From Kitagawia praeruptora (lineage: Eukaryota; Streptophyta; Magnoliopsida; Apiales; Apiaceae): 64,000 bases of DNA. The position numbers were made by a program, and so were the translations under genes. Below the pieces are notes generated by a model. The model ran no database searches. It saw nothing but the letters and a program-made list of their open reading frames with translations, and was not told the origin of the DNA. Location: the NCBI GenBank assembly GCA_037693485.1, contig CM075344.1, positions 71,481,501 through 71,545,500 of the forward strand, written 5' to 3'. This document shows, piece by piece, positions 41,523 to 59,130 of this stretch. Within the stretch, counting starts at the first letter, position 1; every line of letters starts with the position of its first letter.

Positions 41523-44500
41523 ATGGCAACTGTGAAATTCAACACCAACTTCATCGCTCTCTCAAGTGATGTCGAAGCTTTAAATGCTAATTACAAGTGT
41601 TTTGTCAAATGGATGTCTAAATCTTATATCAAATGAGCACTTATGGCCAACCCAACTCTGTATCTAGACATTCTAGAACAATTTTGGAACACTGCAATTA
41701 CTGAAACTGTTGCTCTAGATGATGGCAGTTTGGGCTATGTCATTAACTGCAAGATTCTTGGTAAAGAATTCAACATCACCTCTGAAGACATGAGCAAGGC
41801 CTTGGGTCTTCACCAGGATGAGTATAATGGCCTTATAATAGATGGTCAACTGGTGGAATTCTTTGACCTAATAAGGTACTCAGACACCATCAAGGTTGGA
41901 AAACTGAAACGGGCGCATCTGAGAAAAGAGTGGAGCTATGTGTTTGCCACACTCCTGCAAGTATTCAGTGGAAGGAAATCCAGCTTTGACCAATTGAGTG
42001 TTCCTGTTCAACAGATAGGCTACTCACTTGCCTATGATAGGAAGATTGATGTTGGAAAGCTCATAATGCAGGAGATTTATGGAAAATTGGTAAGAACACA
42101 ACCAAGAGAGGTAATGATATCTTCTTTCCTAGATTCATTCAGTCTGTACTTAATATTTAGATAAAAATGTGGCTGATTTACCTGGTTTAGATAAAACTAG
42201 AATAGGCTACCCTAGATCCATGACCAAACTTATTTTTGGTAATTTTGATACTAGGAATGATGTGGATGTAAGACTTGTAATAACCCCTCATATGCAGAAG
42301 TTATTTGAGTCTTACCCCCACAACATGGCAACATTTGCCTCCAAATCTGAGTTAGGCAAGCCCAAGCAAGTAAAACAAAATGCTAACCCGGGGTCTGCTA
42401 ACCAACCACCTCAACCAAACACAGAGCCATCTGCATCATCCTCTCAACAGGGTGGTGTTAGTAAAAAGGAGAAAAAGAGAAAACAGGTTGCTTCTGCACC
42501 TTTAACCATCTTATCTGAAGCAGCATTGGCTATAGAATTAGGCATAGAAAGTGAGGAATCTGAGTCACCCTTACAGAGGCCAAAGAAGAAGAAATCTAAA
42601 ACCACCTCTTCAGTCACACAAATGGCTGGATTTGTAAAATCAGGGGCAAACAGCTCACTAGATGTATCCTCTCAACAGGGTGCATCTATAGAATCAAGCA
42701 TCCTCCCCAATGCACCTACCTGTACTGAGTCAGCACAAGGGAGTGATAAGGCTGGCACAACACTGAGTAGAGAGCACATCACACTTGAAAATCCCTCTAT
42801 CTCTCAGGGGGAGTTGCCAAAATCAAATCTAAACAACACTTCTCTTCCAGAATCTACATCTCAAATTTCTTTGGAGCCTGCAACTCAAGCAATTGAGGAG
42901 CAAGGCATTGATCACCAAGAATTCCTTTCTCTTGGTGAGCCAATGGATTCAAGTGACTTAGTGCATGACACTTTGATCACCACCCAGGAACCACATTTAG
43001 ATGGTGAGGGAATGCAAGCTGGGGCATATCCTGATGACACCATCACAAACACAGAGGATTCACTAGTTTTCACTAGAGACTCTATGCCTGTGTCAACTAC
43101 TGTTGTAACTCATCCCACTTCTGTGGAGACAATAGTAGTAGAGTCAATCCATCCGGTTGCAGAAGTTGCATCTATAACTGAGGAGTCTAGCTTGCCTAGC
43201 TCTAGCTCTGACTTTATGTCACAATGGTTGAAGCCTGTGCAACATGACAATGCTTCAGGATCAGGGTCTGTTCCACCATAATTGACGGTAGAAGCACTTC
43301 AAAGCTTAGTTGTGGATCAGATTCCTGAGTTTGTAAAAGTTGCCCAACACCTTGTCACCTCAAACATGCCAAATCCACAATATGAAGCCATTCTGCTATG
43401 TCATAAAGAAGATGTGGAGAGTCAACAGAAGAAAATAGCAGATGAGGCTGAAAGAGATGGTAATGTAGATGCCTGGTTACAAGGAAAGTATGATATTGCT
43501 CTATCAGAAGGTCTCCAGTACCTCAGAGAAGAGTACATCACATCACTAGGGTCCAATGCCAAATCTCTCACCCCTAGTGATGTGTATGAAGCAATGAATG
43601 ACACCTACAAGAGAATTCTCAAAGCTGCACACTATCTTGGCAAGGGCCTCAAGACAGAAGTTAATGAAGTATGTGCAGCTACAATCAAAGAGGTGTAGAA
43701 AGTAAAACGAGATTTTGATGCCAAATTTCCTCAACTAGATACTGTTCTTAAGGATATTCAACTCTGCAAGTCTGAGTGCATCAAAATGGATAACTCCATG
43801 CTACTGGTTCAAGGGTATGTCAAGAATCTTGCAACTCAAGTCCAGAATCTATCTTCTTAGACAAATGATGCTAATGCCATGACCAGAACTCTCTTTGCCA
43901 ATCAATATGGGGATAAGCTGGTGACTGAGGTCCCTGTGCATAATATGACAAATTTGAAGTACAGAGACTCAAGGAACAATCTCTCTCTGGTTTCAAGGCC
44001 ACTGAGTTATTCACCAAGGTGGATACTCTTGAAAATGAGGTGTCTCTCTCAAGAAATCTAATGCTCAGTTGACAAACACTGTTGTTATTCTCAATGAAAA
44101 GTTGGACACTCAAGCTACTGCCAATGCTGATGTTCTTCTCAATCAACCACTGATGTTGTCTGCTATAATGAAGCACATGGGACTCCCTCTGCCTGATGAA
44201 TCTATCACTCCCACCTCTCTCAACCCAAAGGCCACTACTACAGCCTCTGTGCCTGACAACAAGCCTAAGGGGGAGAAGAGGACCTTAAGGAACTCAAATC
44301 CTAAGGGGGAGAAACCTAAGGAGAAAGGCATTAAAATAAATGAGGGTGGTCATCAAAGGACTTATAAATCTATAACTCATGTGCAAGGCAAATGGAAAGC
44401 TAAGGTTGATGAACCTCCATCCTCTCTGCCAGTTGTTACTCTACCAACTGTACATATCACTACTCCAAGGGGCCAGAAGCAATCCATCACCACCACAGTG

Positions 44501-46288
44501 GTTGCAGGAAGTATGCCATCTGAAAAACCTCAATCCTCCAAAACTGAAAGTGCCAAGCCTATAGAAGTAAAGGTGGTTACTGAGGCCAAGCTACAAGAAA
44601 TTGCAAACTCAAATGTCTATCATGATGATGCATTCTTGGAGTTTCTGAAAGTCTCAAGAGAACAGGCTAAGGACACATAAGAATATCTGAGGAGCTTGAA
44701 GGATCAGATTGACTACCTCACTGTCATGCCTAGAAGAAATGATGGTGTGTGGTTCAAGAAGATAATGATGGTGACAAAATCCAAGATATGACACCTGACC
44801 TACAAAACTCTACAAGTCCTAAAATATTCAGAGGTAGATGTGTTGATCAAACTGATGGAGAAGAGAAATGAGAACAACAAAAGTCTATATGATGACCTAA
44901 GGAATGAACAACCTGCCAGATTACCTGAAGTGTTTACAAATCCTAGAACCATCCTCTACCAATCTGGAACAAGAATTGATGACATCAAGCAGTTGATTAT
45001 TCCCAAGCATCTTACCCCTCAGAATCATATTCTCATCATTTCCATCATTGAAAGACTAACTAAAAAGCAAGGATTCAGAACTACTGAAGAGGTGGAAGTA
45101 CCGAACATTCTCAAATCTTTCATTGCAACTGGCATTATTCCAGAAATGGCCAAAAACAGGAGGAATAAGGATGATGAAGATGAAGACAAAAGTGATGGAA
45201 GGAGAAGTCATCACAGGAGTGATAAGGGTGATAAAGATGAGAAGAAGAAGAAAGATAGCAAGGATAAGAAAGGAGATGATGACCAAGGCAAAGTCTATGA
45301 GATGAAGAATGGAAAACAGCAAGCCCTAGGCATTGCTAGCAGTAAACTCACCACAACACAAGACTCTAAGTCTAGGGTGAATGTTGTTAGTAATTACCTA
45401 CCAATATATATATCCATGGCTTCTGCACCTGTTTTGCCACCACAAGAAGAGAAGAAGATTCAAATCAAGAAACCATGTGTATGATTCTAAAAGCAAACTG
45501 CTAATGGAGTACTACAATGGTCTACATGCAAGGGTCACAAGTTTCTGCCAAGTTTTCAAGTGAAAAAGATTAAGTTCAAGCATGCTGCAAGAAGAATGAA
45601 GCCATCTAAGTCAAGGGCCCTAACAATCATTACAGGATTGAAACTCCAACCAATGGATGAAGATTTTGATGAAGACCAACTGCAATTTCTAAGAGCTCAA
45701 AGAATATACTATGCTACAATTGTGAATGACTGCCTTGAGATCAAGTACACTGATGGAAGACATATGAAATTCAAACAAGGGGGTTGTCAAAATTGGGGCA
45801 AGTTATATGAGATAGAAAGAATCATTGCAATGTTGGATTCTAAAGACAAAGTGGTGAGAGTATGGAAGCTGGAGTTGAGTGATTTTGTGAAGATGAAGAA
45901 AGATCATGCTGAAGAGATAAGAAAGGGATGCCTTGAGAAATGGCAGGAAAGGAAGAAGGAAATTGATAGACTGGAAGTTGAAGTAGAAAAGTTAAGGGAA
46001 AAAGGATTGTGTAGAGTTCAATTCAATCCCTATGTGGTGAAGTATAGGAGAAGAAATGGAGATAATGCCAATATAAGAATGAACCTACTCAGTCACTATC
46101 CTACCAACATTCTGAAACCAGTACTTGAAGATTTCAAGAACTCAATTTTGCTTGAAAAATTGGATGCTATGGCAAAGATCATAAGGGTTATGGATGAGAA
46201 TGCAAGAAAGGAGAAAGAAAGGAAACAGAAGGCATATGATGATCTACAAGCCAAAGCAATGGAGATGGAATCAAATGAGAATGGCTAG
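41523..46288 (+). pseudogene. element A accessory ('env-like') ORF, decayed
   Basis: A decayed gene of about 1,590 codons. It starts MATVKFNTNF at 41523 with a TGA at 41634. The N-terminal domain has RAHLRKEWSYVFATLLQVF and QQIGYSLAYDRKIDVGKLIM, aligning with B and C. A frameshift near 42110-42165 leads to a Ser/Thr-rich middle (42169-43281), then a coiled-coil-like part with stops at 43279 and 43696 and further breaks around 43860-44070. A Lys-rich segment with KGEKRTLRNSNPKGEK follows (44069-44680). Then comes an acidic/Lys-rich block (DDEDEDKSDGRRSHHRSDKG, near 45170-45280). The C-terminal domain (45560-46288) has IKYTDGRHMKFKQGG and VVKYRRRNGDN, resembling the detached C-terminus of C. 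No membrane segment is visible. Confidence 0.8.
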
Positions 46289-46436
46289 TTTTTCACCATA
46301 TTGTGTAAGATTACTCACCTTGTAGTTCTATTCATGTTCTCAATCAAATTTCATACATGTACTTTTCAAGTTTTATCTTTATGTATGTTAGGCTTGTTAT
46401 CATACATGAAATTGTGACTAAGGGTCTTACTCACAA

Positions 46437-46448
46437 TTTGGGGGAGAT
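46437..46448 (+). other. polypurine tract of element A
   Basis: TTTGGGGGAGAT runs into TGTTAGTCAC, the start of the 3' LTR. The same GGGGAGAT-TGTTAG junction is found in C (GGGGGAGAT) and B (GGGGAGAT). Confidence 0.85.
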
Positions 46449-47750
46449 TGTTAGTCACAGAGGCATGTCTGTATACATCTAAATAAAAAGCCTAATTGTT
46501 TGTAATACTTTGCATTACTTACATGACCTCTTAACTGAGGGAACCTCTAGTTGTAGAGTTTCCACTTGTTTAGTACTTGTAATAGGCATCAATTCCTATA
46601 TGTGTAATTGTACTTAAAAGTCAGAGAATAATGCTTGAAAGAAGTTCCAAGGTTCATGCCTCAAGCTTGAAGAACAAGACTATCAAATAATCACAGTTGG
46701 GATTTGAAGAAATGAAGAATTTGTCTAAGTACCAATTCGAGAAGTATGTTTGTTATATTCGAGAAGTCTAGCCTTTGAGAAGTCAGAGATTCGATATCTC
46801 AAAAGACAATATTCAATATCTCTGAATACACTGTTCGATATCTCATTCGATATCTCAGAGATTCGATATGTCTACTACTCTATTCGAGAACTCAGAAAGT
46901 CAACAAGTCAAAGCATCATTCGAGTTCTCTAGGAGTCAACAAGTCAAGGTCCATTCGATATCTCAAAGACTCAGAAAGCTTTTCGACATCTCAGGGATTC
47001 GACAAGTCAAGTGTTCTATTCGACAAGTCAAGAATCCCTGGAGAAAAGAGTTATTCGATAAGTGATTCGATATGTCAATTATACAGTATTCGAGAACTCA
47101 GAGTTATCTATCCTAGTTCTCGAATCAATCACTTAGCCATTTCTCGAATACATTCTTGGAGACAAACTACTGGAGAAATTGTACAAGTCAGAAACCTGCA
47201 GCAAGCCAAAGCACTTTATGGACCATAATTTGTAACGTGCTTTGGAAAGCCTAAAAAGAAGCTTGGAGAGATGTAAAAGAGACAAAGAGCTAAAGAAGTG
47301 GATCTGAACAGAGTTTCACAAAATCAAATATGTAACCGTTTGGACACTTACTCAAAAAGGATAGACATACAAGAAAGTAATTTATCCTGTAACCTTATTT
47401 GTAATAAGTAGGTTGTATTCATGTTCTATAAGAATACAATCTCACTTCTTTTGTAAAGAGAGATTAAGTTTTTCACATACATTGAAAGAGCACATCTCTC
47501 TGAGAAAAACGAAGCTGAGAATACTATCATTTGTATTCACAGGTTGTAGCAAATCTTTATCTAATAAAATATTAGATTAAAGTGAAGATTGTGTCTTGTG
47601 TTGTTTATTATCCGCACGTTTAGATCATCAAACACACAACACATATCTTGCTACATTCACCAAACAGATTCAAGAACAAGAAAAGTTCAAGAATCCATTC
47701 ACCCCCCCCCCCCCCCCTCTGTATTCTTTTCGTGTGTTCAATACTCAACA
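46449..47750 (+). mobile_element. 3' LTR of element A (about 1.3 kb)
   Basis: It begins TGTTAGTCACAGAGG and ends ATACTCAACA after a C-run and CTGTATTC. This is the same end architecture as the B LTR, whose minus strand has TGTATTCAACCCCCCC. A TATA-like CTATAAGAATAC is near 47425. U3 holds a dense TTCGA-motif array (46736-47152). The 5' LTR is outside the window, so the right border is inferred from the conserved end and from the start of a palindrome at 47751. Confidence 0.8.
46736..47152 (+). repeat. degenerate TTCGA motif array in the element A LTR
   Basis: About 15 forward TTCGA cores and two reverse TCGAA cores lie in 417 bp, mostly as ATTCGAGAAGTC, ATTCGATATCTC and ATTCGACAAGTC. Spacing is irregular (roughly 12-40 bp), so this is a motif cluster rather than a strict tandem repeat. 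Confidence 0.85.
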
Positions 47751-47952
47751 GCTACCACAACCAAATGAAAAATTGTTAAATTCTAGTATTTCAGATAATA
47801 TATTTAGAATTTAAAAACTTTATTTACTATTTATTTTAATAATAAGGAAAATGACTATAAAATTAAAAATAAATAGTAAATTAATTTTTAAAAATCTAAA
47901 TATATTATCAAAAATACTAGAATTTAACAACTTTTCATTTGGTTATGGTAGC
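47751..47952. mobile_element. foldback MITE-like palindrome, about 200 bp
   Basis: GCTACCACAACCAAATGAAA.. at the left is mirrored by ..TTTCATTTGGTTATGGTAGC at the right. The arms are about 85-90 bp with a short AT-rich centre. Its left edge abuts the element A LTR, so A probably inserted at or within the end of this older palindrome (GCTAC would then be the 5-bp target). Confidence 0.75.
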
Positions 47953-48445
47953 ATTCAAAAAATATGTGCAGAATTAACAGAAGATTATTTTTAGTTTTCG
48001 AGCACATATTTAGAGTTATCTGTTTGATATTTATTATGAATTAAGTGATTCGAATGATAACCCGTTGAGATCGGTGAGTAAAATGATATATGGGCTGCAC
48101 TTCAGTGATCACTTTGATGTTTAACCCTTTGCCGATGCAGTGAAGAAATGGACAATACAATATTAACAGGATTGGTACTTGGCAGGACAATTCAAGGGGC
48201 TGTGAGTTGAAAGAAGGGATCCTGTGCATTCAACAGTGATACTATTTGATCGATTCTGATGGGTTTTCACTATGGATTCGGCCCTATACATCACACAATC
48301 AACAAAACTGCCTAATATATCTGATATCTGCAGGTTAGCTTCCTTTCATAATTAAGCCACTAAGCCAAGTATTCCGTTTTACAGATACATCTCTTGTGAA
48401 TATTAATGGAAAATCGTATAAACTTGAAAGGCATGGCACTCACTA
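47953..48445. other. unassigned intergenic DNA
   Basis: About 490 bases with no recognisable ORF, repeat end or RNA gene. Confidence 0.4.
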
Positions 48446-48660
48446 GTAGGGCTGTTCACGAACCGAGCCGAGCCAAGCTTTGATCGAAATGAGCCGAGTT
48501 TTGACCTTAACGAATCGAGCCGAGCTTTGATTTTAACGAACCGAGCTGATTTCTTAACGAACCGAGCCGAGCTTTGACCGAACCGAGTCGAATTCGAGTT
48601 GTTCACGAACAGCCTTGAACCGAGCCGAGCTCGATCCGAGCTCGAGCTGTTCGCGAACAA
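48446..48660. repeat. hAT-end-like fragment rich in GAGCCGAGC motifs
   Basis: TAGGGCTGTTCACGAACC followed by many GAACCGAGCCGAGC / CGAGCTTTGA repeats is the composition of subterminal regions in another hAT group. Only one recognisable end is present and I find no flanking 8-bp duplication, so this is a fragment or a decayed MITE. Confidence 0.55.
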
Positions 48661-49197
48661 TTAATTTTGTTGGAAATCTTAGTAGATCACTACTATTCTA
48701 AGTAGTACTAGTAACTAGTGCTTTGTCACGGATTGTTGTTTCTATTTTTTAAAAAAATATTTCTCGACGATCCAACCATACCAATATCAAGATATATCTA
48801 ATTTAGTGATATTCCCAAATTTTTAAAAAATAAAAAATTAATTTGATTGGAGATCTTAGTAGATCACTACTAATTTAACTAGTACTAGTAACTAGTGCTT
48901 TGTCACGAATTGTTGTTTCTATTTTTTAAAAAATATTTTTCGACGATCCAACCGTACGGATGTCAAGATATATCTAATTTAGTGATATTCCCAAATTTTC
49001 AAAAAATAAAAATTTAATTTGGTTGGAGATATTAGTAGATCACTACTAATTTAACTAGTACTAGTAACTAGTACTTTGTCACGAATTGTTGTTTTTATTT
49101 TTTAAAAAATATTTCTCGATAATCCAACCATATGGATGTCAAGATAAGATATATCTAATTTAGTGATATTCCCAAATTTTCAAAAAATAAAAACAAA
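48661..49197. repeat. three tandem copies of a ~177-bp satellite-like unit
   Basis: Units begin near 48661, 48838 and 49013. The anchor AGTAGATCACTACT recurs at 48681, 48858 and 49034, a period of 176-177 bp. Each unit holds ACTAGTAACTAGTGCTTTGT, a run of T and A, CGACGATCCAACC and AGTGATATTCCCAAATTT. Copies differ by a few substitutions and a small TAAGA duplication in the third. Monomer length is in the usual plant satellite range. Confidence 0.9.
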
Positions 49198-49473
49198 GAT
49201 GATGAACTCATACGATCAATGACATAACAGAACTACTAATCAGCGAAACTAAATATTGTTCTACATAATAACAGTCCCGATCATTGCAAAGGTTCACGCA
49301 TCTGAGGGCTGCTGGAACATGAAATTCAAATAAATTCACATTACAAGTTCACTGTTGCTGAATATGTATGCAAAATCAAAGGCCTAATTGGTGTGTTTAA
49401 TATCACAGGAACATGCAGACATCTATCATTATAACAAGGAAGCTACAGTCAATAGCCTAAAGTTATGTGAACA

Positions 49474-58110
<8,637 letters not shown>

Positions 58111-58233
58111 TTTTGCACCAAACAAAATTAATTTCAACCAAGATTTATAGCGAAAGGGGACCAACTGTGTGTGTGTCTATGTGTGGGTATATATGAGTTT
58201 CTCTCTCTTGAAACGTGGTGCAACTGCAGTTTT

Positions 58234-58241
58234 TTTATATA
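58234..58241 (-). promoter_or_regulatory. probable TATA box of the MBD gene
   Basis: Minus-strand TATATAAA about 125 bp upstream of the ATG. A CT-rich leader (GAGAGAGAAACTC on the plus strand near 58196) lies between. Confidence 0.45.
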
Positions 58242-58305
58242 TCTTAATACTTTTTTATTTTATTTATGAGAAATAACAGTGAGTAAAAAAATACTGTAAT
58301 AGTAG

Positions 58306-58314
58306 TATTAAAAT
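58306..58314. repeat. 9-bp target duplication, left copy
   Basis: TATTAAAAT, repeated at 58678-58686 on the other side of the palindromic element. Confidence 0.92.
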
Positions 58315-58677
58315 GGCTCCCGGCATGCCAGGGACGGTTTATTTAACATACGGCTTTTAAGCCGTTGGATCGTTGATCCAACGGCTGTGATTTAAAAAAA
58401 ACAATACCGTACCGCATAAACTTTATGCGGTACGGAGTAATTATCAAAATGCCCCCCTGTTTTCATATAAAAATCTACTGTTCACCGTACCGCAGAAAGT
58501 TTCTGCGGTACGTGAACAGTAAGGGCATTTTGGTAATTACTCCGTACCGCATAAAGTTTATGCGGTACGGTGCAAATTTTTTTTTTAAATCACAGCCGTT
58601 GGATCAACATCCAACGGCTTAAAAGTTGTATGCCAAATAATCCGTCCCTGGCATGCGTTTGCCAGGGACCGGACCCC
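58315..58677. mobile_element. nested-palindrome MITE with 9-bp TSD (Mutator-like by TSD)
   Basis: The 363-bp element folds on itself over its whole length: GCATGCCAGGGACGG near the left end pairs with CCGTCCCTGGCATGC near the right. Inside are five symmetric hairpins at 58362-58384, 58407-58435, 58478-58520 (centre), 58542-58570 and 58595-58619, built of CCGTTGGATC and CCGTACCGCATAAA arms. The flanking TATTAAAAT duplication of 9 bp is the Mutator superfamily signature. No ORF. It lies 200-570 bp upstream of the MBD gene start. Confidence 0.88.
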
Positions 58678-58686
58678 TATTAAAAT
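58678..58686. repeat. 9-bp target duplication, right copy
   Basis: TATTAAAAT, identical to 58306-58314. Confidence 0.92.
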
Positions 58687-59130
58687 TGGTGTGCAGATAA
58701 GATAGGACAAAATAGAAGGATGACGGTGCAGGTTACGGAAGGTGTTACAATCAGAGTTTTGTTTTCGGAAGTGCATACTGATACCAATCTACAACTTTTT
58801 TCTTTTTTTTTTTCAAAATTTAATATTAAATTCAGTTTTATGTGATCAATTTTTTGGGATATATATCGAATAATTTCGGGATTTTGGAAATTTAATTTTA
58901 CTTTCGATTAGATATGCCGGATCGGATAATTGAATCGGATCAATTTCAAATCGGGTATTAACTTTAATTTGAAATGGATCGGATTCGATACAGGTCTCAT
59001 TTAGATTAAAATCGGATGAAATTCGGATTAAGATCGGATGAAATTCGATTCGGATGGTTCCTTTTGAAACATTACTCATTCATTATTTTAATTTAAGAAT
59101 TTTTTTTAAAATTCCTTATTATTAAATATA
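58687..59130. repeat. intergenic DNA with degenerate ATCGGAT/GATTCGG repeats
   Basis: From about 58900 to 59060 short motifs ATCGGATGAAATTCGG and GGATCGGATT recur. A similar AATCGAATC/TTCGAA-rich zone lies at about 61600-61900, on the other side of the Helitron. They could be the two subterminal zones of one decayed hAT-like element, but no terminal repeat or TSD is visible. Confidence 0.4.

Larger units (their letters stand above)
6005..47750 (+). mobile_element. SIRE/Maximus-type copia element A, 5'-truncated in the window and split by nested insertions
   Basis: Reading across the insertions gives gag (6036-6881 and 11157-11490), pol (to 14714), a spacer (14715-15138 and 41140-41522), a long accessory ORF (41523-46288), a PPT and a 3' LTR (46449-47750). 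Inserted in it are the hAT element 6882-11156 and element B 15139-41134. Its 5' LTR and gag start lie left of the window, beyond the gypsy insertions. Coding parts carry many stops, so this is the oldest of the three SIRE-type copies here. The SIRE assignment rests on pol sequence type, the large ORF between pol and 3' LTR, and the LTR size. Confidence 0.8.

Noticed and set aside
48446..48660. A complete hAT MITE
   Set aside because: Only one end (TAGGGCTGTTCACG) is recognisable and no 8-bp flanking duplication is found.
48661..49197. Tandem array read as CRISPR-like
   Set aside because: The units are contiguous 177-bp repeats without spacers and the DNA is plant nuclear.
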